A stretch of DNA of 64,000 nt from Oceanibium sediminis (GTDB taxonomy: Bacteria; Pseudomonadota; Alphaproteobacteria; Rhodobacterales; Rhodobacteraceae), in NCBI RefSeq assembly GCF_003265325.1, contig NZ_QGNX01000010.1, positions 1 through 64,000 on the forward strand, written 5' to 3'. This document shows, one piece after another, positions 1 to 8,428 of the stretch. Position 1 is the first letter of the stretch; every line of letters begins with the position of its first letter. The notes beneath the pieces were generated by a model. The model was not told where the DNA came from. It saw nothing but the letters and a program-made list of their open reading frames with translations, and did not search any database. A program made the translations under genes and the position numbers.

Positions 1-110
1 CGCCAGCCGTGGTCTATTGGCAGAGAAATGATATCAACCAACCCGATCAGCAGGTGCAACGAGTAGCTTAATTTACGCCAGATCCTGTCCAACGGATGGG
101 GAGTAGCTCA
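1..110 (+). mobile_element. Right end of an IS3-family-like insertion sequence (truncated by window edge)
   Basis: An open frame enters from the left edge and stops with TAA at 69-71. Its last residues read PAVVYWQRNDINQPDQQ and onward, which resembles the C-terminus of IS3-family OrfB (DDE) transposases, whose end is often G-x-TP-x-x-VY. The stretch 86-110 ends in CA; its reverse complement starts TGAGCTACTCCCCATCC, which suits a terminal inverted repeat of the TG...CA type. The other end lies outside the window, so a full element cannot be shown. The family call is from memory of such C-termini and is moderate. Confidence 0.5.
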
Positions 111-404
111 AACCTCGGCACGGGCAACATCAACGTCTGCAACGCGGGCGCCAGCATGCACTGGACGACCAGTCACGACGGTTTTTCGGCGCATAAAGAA
201 TATTAAATAGGTTCCTTGTGGCAAGTACCAAGGGAGTGCATAGCTTATTGCAAGCTTGCTTTATCTTATAACGAACTCTTGCGGCGCAGGAATTCAGAGC
301 AAGCGCTGCGTCAATCCAGGACGGTGAACGAGCATTAAAGGTGCGCGTGCCCCGGATAAAACTGAGGTGCCACGCCTAGCATGAATAGGGGGCAGGGAGC
401 GCCT
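111..404. other. Gene-free stretch between the IS end and the glycosylase gene
   Basis: I see no convincing reading frame, RNA gene or terminator here. It is the 3' flank of the minus-strand glycosylase gene and is more AT-rich than the chromosome to the right. It is probably island DNA disturbed by the insertion sequence. Confidence 0.4.
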
Positions 405-1151
405 TTACAGGTCCATGGGACGTCCCCTTGCCCAGTTGCAAGATGATCTCAATGGGCACTTTTCGCAGTATGGCTTTCTTGGCTTGCAGACTAAAGCAGC
501 GTGATCCAGCACAGCCCAGTTCAACTCTTTCGGCGACGAACTCCTAGCCAACCAAGCGGCTGCGTCTTGAAGCCACGGATCGTAGCGAATGTCGGCCAGC
601 ACGCGTGGGCGCTCGTACCGCTCCAAGAAGCGGGCCATGTTGACATCCAGCAGTGGTTTCCTTTGCCCATGCTGGAAAAGGAGTATCGCGTTGGAGACGT
701 ATTGGCCCACGCCCGGGATTTTGGCATGTTCAGATGCCGCCGACGGAAAAATGCCGTTGCGGGCCGCCGCGTAGGCTGCCAGGCCCTGTAGGGAAATGGC
801 CCGCCTTTGCCACAAGCCAACTGGCTTCAAGTATCGCTCGAGGTCGGAGCGCGGCGTTGCTGCAATCGCTGCCCAGCTGGGAAAACGCTCGAAGAACGGG
901 TGGTAGATACCTGCGACCGTTTCGGCCCGGGTTCTCTGTAGGAGGACTTCAACGCAGATCTTGTGGTAAGTCGATGCTGCCTCACCTCGCCATGGGAGGA
1001 TACGACCATGCACCTCGAACCAAGAAAGCAAACGTCCTCGCGCGCGGGAGAGGCGCACCTTTTCACTTTTCGAGAGCTGTCTCCCTAACATCACATGCCT
1101 CAATTCCCTTGAAAGTCTCGCCCTGGGCGCCTTTGCTCGGATATCAAGCAC
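405..1151 (-). CDS. Mig/MutY-like T:G-mismatch DNA glycosylase (HhH-GPD, 4Fe-4S)
   Basis: This 248-residue protein belongs to the HhH-GPD superfamily. Visible features are LPWRG (about 52-56), the helix-hairpin-helix IPGVGQYVSNA (145-155), the catalytic aspartate D169 in LLDVNMARF, and a C-terminal iron-sulfur motif with C222, C229, C232 and C238 (C-x6-C-x2-C-x5-C). Residue 151 is tyrosine, where EndoIII has lysine and MutY serine. Tyrosine at this place, 18 residues before the aspartate, is the arrangement of Mig.Mth, the archaeal thymine-DNA glycosylase that repairs T:G after 5-methylcytosine deamination. The gene diverges from a cytosine methyltransferase gene, which fits that job and makes it a stand-in for Vsr. 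The start at 1151 is GTG; an ATG at 1091 with GAGG six bases upstream is a good alternative that removes a basic N-terminus of 20 residues. Confidence 0.82.
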   Translation of the reverse strand: MLDIRAKAPRARLSRELRHVMLGRQLSKSEKVRLSRARGRLLSWFEVHGRILPWRGEAASTYHKICVEVLLQRTRAETVAGIYHPFFERFPSWAAIAATPRSDLERYLKPVGLWQRRAISLQGLAAYAAARNGIFPSAASEHAKIPGVGQYVSNAILLFQHGQRKPLLDVNMARFLERYERPRVLADIRYDPWLQDAAAWLARSSSPKELNWAVLDHAALVCKPRKPYCEKCPLRSSCNWARGRPMDL

Positions 1152-1287
1152 CAGTTTCGACCTTGCGCAGGTTCCGTCAACTTTTTGGCGGCGCCACCCC
1201 TTGTCGTTGACGGGCCTGGCGTGGTCGACTAGACCAGGATACCGCCTTGAGCAACCTAGGGCGACCTAGCCAACACCGGGACGACCC

Positions 1288-2811
1288 ATGACCGCTTATA
1301 CCTGCGTAGACTTATTCTGTGGCTGTGGGGGGCTCTCCCTTGGCCTTCGGTCGGCAGGCTACGATGTTAAGCTCTCGGTCGAGAAGTCCGACATGGCGGC
1401 GGAGACGTACTTTCACAACTTCATCGAAGCCTGTCCCGCGGATAGCGCCGCGGCGGCGGCCTGGCAGGAAAGGTACGCCAGCTTTACGAAGTCGGACCTC
1501 TCTTTGCAGGTGAGGTCGGGCCTCGTGGTCAATGAGCTTGGCAAGCTCATAGCACGAAAAGAGTTGATTGCCCCCCTCTGCGGCGAACAAGGCATTGACC
1601 TCGTGGCAGGCGGACCGCCCTGCCAAGGCTTCTCCATGGCCGGCCGACGGAACCCGAACGACGAGCGGAACAAGCTGCCGAACCAGTTTCTGGAATTCGT
1701 CGAAATCACCCGGCCCAAGGCGGTGATCATCGAGAACGTGTCCGGGATGCGCAGTCACTTCAACAAGCACAACGTCGCGTCCCCTTTCGAAGAACTCTGC
1801 AAGGCGCTGGCGAAGACCGGCCCTGGCTACGCCGTACAGCCGCTGCTGCTTAACGCGCGCCACTTTGGCGTCCCTCAAAACAGGCCGCGCCTGTTCGTCG
1901 TTGGCGTGCAAGAGGAAATCGCAAGGAGCCTCGGCATCCACACCGAGGAGTTCTGGAACTCGGCTTCGGACGGCTTCCCCTCGACGCACAGGCCCGCGCT
2001 CGCGCCCAGGCGAACGCATTTCCCGGCCGGTTCTGAAGGGCTAAACGCGGGCGGACAAGCCGAAAGGGTTGTCGGGGATGCGCTGGCAGAACACCGCGGC
2101 GATGATCAACCTTACGCGGCGAACGCCGAGTACGCGGCGGCGCTCCAGGAGCTGGCGCAATGGACCAAGAGTCAGAACTTAGACCCGAGCGCCAACCACA
2201 AGTTTCGCAAGCATAGCAAGTTGGTGCAGCGGCGTTTCGCCTTCTACCAGGTGGCTTCCAGGCTCGGTATCGATAAGCACGTGCTTGCCGTGCCGACGCG
2301 AGAGGATCTCACGGAGGTCCAGAAGCGGGAAGTGATCGCGAGCGCGTTCAAGGGTCTTAACGCCAATGGAAACCTGGTGGCGGAACACCCTGCCCTTGAG
2401 AGCCTCGAGATCTTCATAGACTTCGTTCGTGGCCACAAGACCAAGAAGCACAGCCAGCGCGCCCTCAAGCTGGACAACCCCGCACCGACGGTTGTCAGCT
2501 TGCCGGACGACTTTATCCACCCGAGGGAACACCGTGTCCCCACGGTACGCGAGCTTGCGCGCTTCCAGTCCTTCCCTGACAACTTCCAGTTCCGCTCGAA
2601 GGAGACGACGGGCGCCCATCGCCGCAAGGTCGAGGTGCCGCAATACACGCAGGTTGGAAACGCGGTGCCGCCGCTGCTTGCAAAAGCCCTAGGCGATCAC
2701 TTGAAGGGAATCCTTGACGCCTACGCGGAGCAGAAACGCGAGCAACTCCCACGCGGAAATGCTCCTCGGGCCACGAAGAAAGCAGCCAAGGGGGCAGTCG
2801 CCGCAGAGTGA
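1288..2811 (+). CDS. DNA (cytosine-5-)-methyltransferase
   Basis: This 507-residue enzyme would transfer a methyl group from S-adenosylmethionine to C5 of cytosine in a specific DNA site. The conserved motifs are in canonical order: motif I DLFCGCGGLSLGL (8-20), motif IV GGPPCQGFS with catalytic C112, motif VI ENV (149-151), motif VIII QNRPRLFVVG, a long target-recognition region of about 200 residues, then motif IX RELARFQSFPDNF and motif X QVGNAVPPLL. The tail is basic (KKAAKG). It diverges from the T:G glycosylase gene and converges with the three-gene ATPase operon across a 13-base gap. It is probably the modification (self-marking) enzyme of this locus. An orphan methyltransferase is the alternative. 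The target sequence cannot be read from the protein. Confidence 0.93.
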   Translation: MTAYTCVDLFCGCGGLSLGLRSAGYDVKLSVEKSDMAAETYFHNFIEACPADSAAAAAWQERYASFTKSDLSLQVRSGLVVNELGKLIARKELIAPLCGEQGIDLVAGGPPCQGFSMAGRRNPNDERNKLPNQFLEFVEITRPKAVIIENVSGMRSHFNKHNVASPFEELCKALAKTGPGYAVQPLLLNARHFGVPQNRPRLFVVGVQEEIARSLGIHTEEFWNSASDGFPSTHRPALAPRRTHFPAGSEGLNAGGQAERVVGDALAEHRGDDQPYAANAEYAAALQELAQWTKSQNLDPSANHKFRKHSKLVQRRFAFYQVASRLGIDKHVLAVPTREDLTEVQKREVIASAFKGLNANGNLVAEHPALESLEIFIDFVRGHKTKKHSQRALKLDNPAPTVVSLPDDFIHPREHRVPTVRELARFQSFPDNFQFRSKETTGAHRRKVEVPQYTQVGNAVPPLLAKALGDHLKGILDAYAEQKREQLPRGNAPRATKKAAKGAVAAE

Positions 2812-2824
2812 GCCGGAACGCGGC

Positions 2825-5800
2825 CTACCTTTGCAGGGAGAAGAAGGGCTGCCCCTTCATCAAGATCCCCTCATTGTAACCGTGCATGCAGCGATAGAAT
2901 GCCCAATGGGTTTCCAGCTGCGTGACCTTCTCGACCATGCCGGCCACGTTAGAGCGGAAACCGATCCGTTCGAATTGTTGTTTCGTGGCATTGCGCACGT
3001 TGTGGACCACCCAGGTCGACAGGGCCTCTGCCCAGTTGTGCCCGCTGGTCTCGAAATGAGATAGGTACTGCGATGACAGGATCACGCCCATGCCAAACTC
3101 TCGCCCTTCGAGCATGAGTTTCATCAACACCTCGAAGTCACGGCCCATCGCGTGGTGCGCCTCGTCTATCAGGACAAACGAGTCGATCTGCCGCCGGCTC
3201 TTACCGTCTGCTCCTGCGAGGAACGGGGCTTTCACGCGCGTCTTCATGTAGTCGGTGTAGAGGTTATCCAGGAACATCGTTGCGACGATGTCGACGATGT
3301 CCTGCCCAGCGCCCGAGATGCCAGACAAGCTCAGAACCGTGTTTCGATCGAATATCTCGACGAACGACAGTGTCTTCGTGGGATCGCTTTCAAAGATCCT
3401 CAGGTCGGTCAGCATGCGCAACACCGATACCACGCTATCGTTCTTCCCCAGCTCCTTGTATTGCTCGAACACGACGTCGATTGTCGGGTACTCGCCCTCG
3501 GGAGCGGCGTCGTAAGCCTTCATTACGCTGTCGTAGAGGTCATTCCTTTGCACGACGCCAATGCGCGAAATGCGCCTCAGCAGGTCACAGAAGAAATTCG
3601 CTCGGCGCACGCGCTCCATTTGCAAACCGGTGTCGAGACGCTCCACGTCAATCGCGAAGAAGTTGATCGGAAGAGGCGCTTTCGCGGGATCGAGAACCTG
3701 CGCGCCCAGTGCCGACGGGTAGTCTCCCTCGGAGTAGTCACGCTTGTAATCGAACACGAAGACCTTCGGCGCCACGCCACGGTTAGATTTCGCCGCGTTG
3801 GCCACTTGGTAGACCAAGGACTTAAGGAACTGGGTTTTGCCAGTCCCAAGGTCCCCCACTACGCCGATATTCAGCTGGCTCAGGGCTGTTTCGCTAAGCT
3901 TAAGCTGAACCAGGCTCATTCGGCTTCCCTGAGCTTGGTGGCCCACCAGGACCTCCACGCCTTCGTCTTGTTCATGCGAGAAGGGCTGACCACCCCCGGA
4001 CCGCGCCTGTGACATGCTGCCAGACTGGCTTTCCTCCACGGGAGACTTCACGGCGTTAGGTTCATCTTTCGGGCTTTGCGAACCGGTGCCCGACGTTGCT
4101 TCGGGGGCGGGCCTAATGGCACCTTGGGCTCGGTTCGCAGGTTCGAGATCGACCTGGGCTTCGCTGCTAGGCTCGGGCGGAGCGGCGGTTTCGCAGCTTG
4201 CACGTGCCGACACTGCCGTCGCGTCTGCCGAGTCAACGATTGCCGTGATCGCATCCTTTACCTGCCCTGCAATCGAACTGCTGAACGCGGCCGGTTCGAC
4301 GAGAACCCCCCCGGGCTCTCGTCCTTCGGGAAGGAAGCCTTGGTACGGCAAACCATCATCGCTTTCGCCCCCGACTTGGAGCCAGAGCAGGGTGCCACGT
4401 TCCGCGTGCACCGCGACGTCCGAGGTTGCCAGTCCCGCCAGCAGGCGCGCCTCGAGCGCCGGGTCACTCGGCGCGCTCGCTGGGCGCAACGAGAAGGCTG
4501 CCTCGACCAGGCTTGCCAGCGCCGCCTTCACCGCGACGACAACCTGGGCGTCGGAAATGTTCTTCGCGCCTTGTTCTAGCACCTTGAAAGTACTGTCGAG
4601 TTGCTCGAACGGGTCGCTTAGTTTCTCGCGGGGTGGGAACGTCTTCCCACTCTTGGAGCGCATCTTAATCTCAACTGGGTGCAGGCGGAGGTGGCAACCA
4701 CCTTCTTCGTCCATTCTCAAGCTGAGCAACAGTAGATCTGCGCGGCGTTGATCATCCGGAGTCCGGGCACCTTCGCCGAGGAGGTCAATGAGCGGGTAGA
4801 CGGAGTCCATCGGCACGATGCATCGCACTTCGCGATCAGACACGGCTTCCTCCCACGTTGCCAGCCCTTGGAATGCCAAGTCAAAGCCAAGCGCGCCAAG
4901 GCTTTGCGTGTGTCCCATCGTCAAGAGAGACGAAAGGCCAACCCCGCGTACGCCAAGGTTAGCGATGACCTTCCGTACATCTTCATCTGCGTCAGCCATG
5001 CCGCAATCCCCGAGAACCTTCTTGATCTCGGACTTCAGCACTTCTGATGGCTTGGCCAATACGGTGTAAGGGTGCGTCGAAGAGATCGCGGAAATTGCGC
5101 TCTTCTGCGTTTGTCTAGCAAGGAAAGCAGGGCGCCATTCCCAGAGGGCGACATTTCCACGGACGTTGCTTAGCTGCGTGGAAAGGACAGCTGGGCTTAG
5201 GTTGCGATTTCCAGAGATTGTCCAGTTGGCGTGCGTACCCAGCAACTGTGCTGCTAGCTGCATTCTTGCCTCGACGTTCACCGTGCGGCGGCCCAGTTGC
5301 AGGCTTTCGAAACGCGTTAGGGCCGTGTCGAAGTTCTTCAATCCAATAAAGGATGTATCGGCAAGACCCACCGCGAAGGTCGAGACGCTATTGACGGCTT
5401 GGCTCAGTTGCCAGGAGCGGAAACGATTGACAGGCAAGGCTGGCCCAGCCGTTCCAACAGCGCTAGTCGGCTGGTCCACGGCATCCGTGCGGAGCGTTAC
5501 GACACTATCCTCGATGAACTGAAGGTCCACTGCATGGGGTGCGCCCCCGGACTTAGCTGTCGTCCACTCGAACGAGGGGAGAGCTTCTCCACGCAGGTTT
5601 TCCGAACCTGCTTGCAAGCGCGTTAGAACATGGGCTGCACTGGGAGGCTTACCCCCCCTTGTCCCCGCATCGACGATGCGAACCCCCCCAGGAAGCGCAT
5701 CGTCTCTCTGCGAAAGCAAGTTGGCGGCCGCCGCGATGATAGCATCATCTGTCTCGGCGAACCTTTTTCCTCCGCTTGGGGCAGCCAAGCCGATACGGAG

Positions 5801-8425
5801 CTGTTGCGACGCTGGGTAGATCCTAAGGTAGTCACGAAGCGCAGAGGAAACACCGCCCTGGTCGAGCCCGGACGGCGTTCCGAAAGGCAAGTCCGCGTCG
5901 AAAAGCTCGATGCTGTTGCTTGGAGCCCCGGTTTCGAACGGAATACCCGACAGCAAGCTCCAGCCTGCGAAAATTTCCCGCGGTCCAGCAGACAGCCCGG
6001 TCGAGATCCAACTTCCAGCTCCATTGGTAGACGGTCCCACCTCGGGGAACATTTCACCGTCCACGAAGCGCAGGAAGGTTCGGGATGCTTTCTTAAACAC
6101 CGGGTGGGATTGAAGCTGGTGGCCTGCTTGCTGGGCGCTCCAGGCCCACGCCAGGCGTACCGGGTGTAGAGGCGAGAGCAAGACACCCCGGGGGTGCCCA
6201 CGGGAAGTATCAAAGAGTAGTGCCGAGAACGGGTACGCAGCCCACGCCTGCCGGGATGTACTATCGGCGACCGCCAGCAAGTTCTCGAAAGCTGCCAAGT
6301 AGGTCTCGACGCGCCCCTGCTCCAGCTTTCTCAGGTCGAGCATGCTGGGCAGAGCGGCGACCGATTGCGGGCCGGAAGCGGCATCTTTCAAGCGAAGGTC
6401 AAGGAATGCCCGCCAAAACCCGTCAGCCGCGGCCGATTGCGAAACTTCGGCGGGATACTCTAGTGCCCGAGCTTCGTGGGCGTTGGTAAATGCCCCGAGG
6501 TCGGGGTCCCACTCCAGGGACGGGCGGACCCTTGATGCTCCGACCTCGACGAGACAACTGCCAAGGCAAGCCCTGGCGTTGCCATCCTGGCCATCAAGGA
6601 TGACATTGTCACGCAGCCACTCTTCCAACACGAAGCGGGGATCGAGCGCCATTTCGTCAGAGAGGGCGTCATCCGGCGGTACGACGGGCTCACCTGAATA
6701 CGCAGCCTGGAAAGGGTTGACTTGCCCCTTCTCGGATAGCGGAATCGTCACCGAGACCTGGATGCCTGCGACTTCGGCAATGGCATCATCCGGGACGTTT
6801 GCAATCTCGTAGGTCCGCAACCAGTCGCATGCCTCGACGCCGGTCGCCGGAAGTGCCGCACCGTTGGACCACGTTGGAGCCGCCGTTTGTCCGACCACGA
6901 CGAGTTCTGCGGGCCGACCGTTATCGGAAAGCGTCAAGTCTCGGATCACGTCCGCTTCGGGAGACTCGACGAGGACGCCCCCTTCTGCGACTTCGAGGAA
7001 CAAGTCACTTGGGAAACTCGGAGTGTACTCGCCGCCATTTGCCGCCTGCTCGATTGCTAGAACCGTCGTTATGGTTGGGTTAGGAGTGCAAAGCTTGAGC
7101 GAGATACTCTCGCGGAACTGCGTGTCTAGGTGAATGCGAGCGGGGACCACGTTGAGCGTGAATGGACGTTCCCGCCACTTCCCCCCCCTCCTGGCGATCT
7201 TGCGCCCAAGATCGAACTGTATTTCGAGCTTGCCGCCTAGCGACTTGCTCGAAATCACGGTGGCCTTGCACGCAGATGCAGGCTTGCAATCAAGGTCTAC
7301 GGCAACGTCCTCGCCCTCGGCGCCTGCATGTACATCCAGGACAAGCTTAAAGGCCCCAATCGCCACGAGGCCGTCCGCCAGACGTACCCCGGGGGCGGGG
7401 GGCAATACGTGATCGACCCCGCGCCATTGAACGGCAGGTACAGGCAGCTCAGCATCGCCGGAAAGGCTGAAGAGCTCGTAGGTAATCTCGTCCTTCCCGG
7501 TCTTATCGAAAAATGCCTGCTCCGAGGTGCTTGCCCAGGCATGCAACCAAAGCGCTGGGTCATTATTCTGCCCATGGAAAGCCAAGGCGAGGATGGGGTG
7601 CCCCAGGGTTGTGCGGGTGGTTATGAACGTCCCCCACTCGATCTCGGCCAAAGGGTGGCCTCCTTCGATCCCGTCTTGTTCTTGGACTTCCAACAGCGAA
7701 AGCTCGATATCTTCAGGCTCTGACCAGCCCTGGTCGATGATCTTGGCGTAGGTCTCCGGCTTCCTGCTTGGGCCGAAACCCGGGGAGCCGCTTGGACTGG
7801 GAAGGCCAGCGCAGGCGAACGCGATCCTGCGCTCGCGGTTGGGGATATCCTTGGAAAAGGTCCAGCATGCTATGCCTAGTCGGTCGGCAAGCATGTCTAG
7901 GTGCAGCCAGTACGCCTCGGTCCAGCGTTTTTCGCCGTTACCAGCTTTCTCGTAAGACTGCGCCAAAAACGAAAATATCCATCCGAGGGCCTCGGCAAGC
8001 TTGTCTTTGTCCAGCGCACGAGCCTCGTTAGCATCCGACAACAGGTTTGCGACTTCTTCCGCCAAGGCAGGGGCGCGAACGATAGCTTCTTCGCCCGGCA
8101 TGACCCCGCCGGGCAAGCCGCCGACAAGTACGTCCCGGAAGGTTTCCAGAGATTTCAGTTCCCTGACTTCCCCCTCGGTGGCGATGAGTAGCACACTCGC
8201 GGTAACGTCGGAGCCTTCTGGTGTGCGATAGGAAATCGCCTCGCCCAGAGAGACTTCACCGCTGGCCGAGCCCACGCGGACAGCTTTCCCCCCTAGATTC
8301 GAAAACTGGCCTGAAAGCTCGGTCTTGAAACTGACCGGAAGGGATCGCGGCAAGATGATCTTCGCAAGTCCCTTGTTTTTCGAGCATACGGCTGCAACGG
8401 CCCTCGCAAGTAGTTTGGTCGTCAT
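2825..8425 (-). CDS. Giant DptH-like protein: HerA/FtsK-type ATPase with a possible embedded PD-(D/E)xK nuclease
   Basis: This 1866-residue protein is the last gene of the three-gene minus-strand operon. The C-terminal 350 residues are a HerA/FtsK-type P-loop ATPase: Walker A GDLGTGKT (1524-1531), Walker B VLIDEAHH with D1754 and E1755, then LSSQYLSHF as a sensor-like strand. Before it lies a Pro/Ser/Glu-rich linker (roughly 1400-1500). Upstream, ADLLLLSL...HPVEIK has D1230, E1252 and K1254 spaced like a PD-(D/E)xK nuclease core. The middle contains LLSPLHPVRLAW, which I associate with DptH-type proteins. The first 1200 residues have no other domain I recognise. Size, C-terminal ATPase and operon partners match DptH of DptFGH, the restriction complex of Dnd systems, but homology is judged by eye only. 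The start overlaps the context of the previous gene: three bases separate them, with AGGA eight to nine bases before the ATG, so translation is probably coupled. Confidence 0.65.
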   Translation of the reverse strand: MTTKLLARAVAAVCSKNKGLAKIILPRSLPVSFKTELSGQFSNLGGKAVRVGSASGEVSLGEAISYRTPEGSDVTASVLLIATEGEVRELKSLETFRDVLVGGLPGGVMPGEEAIVRAPALAEEVANLLSDANEARALDKDKLAEALGWIFSFLAQSYEKAGNGEKRWTEAYWLHLDMLADRLGIACWTFSKDIPNRERRIAFACAGLPSPSGSPGFGPSRKPETYAKIIDQGWSEPEDIELSLLEVQEQDGIEGGHPLAEIEWGTFITTRTTLGHPILALAFHGQNNDPALWLHAWASTSEQAFFDKTGKDEITYELFSLSGDAELPVPAVQWRGVDHVLPPAPGVRLADGLVAIGAFKLVLDVHAGAEGEDVAVDLDCKPASACKATVISSKSLGGKLEIQFDLGRKIARRGGKWRERPFTLNVVPARIHLDTQFRESISLKLCTPNPTITTVLAIEQAANGGEYTPSFPSDLFLEVAEGGVLVESPEADVIRDLTLSDNGRPAELVVVGQTAAPTWSNGAALPATGVEACDWLRTYEIANVPDDAIAEVAGIQVSVTIPLSEKGQVNPFQAAYSGEPVVPPDDALSDEMALDPRFVLEEWLRDNVILDGQDGNARACLGSCLVEVGASRVRPSLEWDPDLGAFTNAHEARALEYPAEVSQSAAADGFWRAFLDLRLKDAASGPQSVAALPSMLDLRKLEQGRVETYLAAFENLLAVADSTSRQAWAAYPFSALLFDTSRGHPRGVLLSPLHPVRLAWAWSAQQAGHQLQSHPVFKKASRTFLRFVDGEMFPEVGPSTNGAGSWISTGLSAGPREIFAGWSLLSGIPFETGAPSNSIELFDADLPFGTPSGLDQGGVSSALRDYLRIYPASQQLRIGLAAPSGGKRFAETDDAIIAAAANLLSQRDDALPGGVRIVDAGTRGGKPPSAAHVLTRLQAGSENLRGEALPSFEWTTAKSGGAPHAVDLQFIEDSVVTLRTDAVDQPTSAVGTAGPALPVNRFRSWQLSQAVNSVSTFAVGLADTSFIGLKNFDTALTRFESLQLGRRTVNVEARMQLAAQLLGTHANWTISGNRNLSPAVLSTQLSNVRGNVALWEWRPAFLARQTQKSAISAISSTHPYTVLAKPSEVLKSEIKKVLGDCGMADADEDVRKVIANLGVRGVGLSSLLTMGHTQSLGALGFDLAFQGLATWEEAVSDREVRCIVPMDSVYPLIDLLGEGARTPDDQRRADLLLLSLRMDEEGGCHLRLHPVEIKMRSKSGKTFPPREKLSDPFEQLDSTFKVLEQGAKNISDAQVVVAVKAALASLVEAAFSLRPASAPSDPALEARLLAGLATSDVAVHAERGTLLWLQVGGESDDGLPYQGFLPEGREPGGVLVEPAAFSSSIAGQVKDAITAIVDSADATAVSARASCETAAPPEPSSEAQVDLEPANRAQGAIRPAPEATSGTGSQSPKDEPNAVKSPVEESQSGSMSQARSGGGQPFSHEQDEGVEVLVGHQAQGSRMSLVQLKLSETALSQLNIGVVGDLGTGKTQFLKSLVYQVANAAKSNRGVAPKVFVFDYKRDYSEGDYPSALGAQVLDPAKAPLPINFFAIDVERLDTGLQMERVRRANFFCDLLRRISRIGVVQRNDLYDSVMKAYDAAPEGEYPTIDVVFEQYKELGKNDSVVSVLRMLTDLRIFESDPTKTLSFVEIFDRNTVLSLSGISGAGQDIVDIVATMFLDNLYTDYMKTRVKAPFLAGADGKSRRQIDSFVLIDEAHHAMGRDFEVLMKLMLEGREFGMGVILSSQYLSHFETSGHNWAEALSTWVVHNVRNATKQQFERIGFRSNVAGMVEKVTQLETHWAFYRCMHGYNEGILMKGQPFFSLQR

Positions 8426-8428
8426 GAA

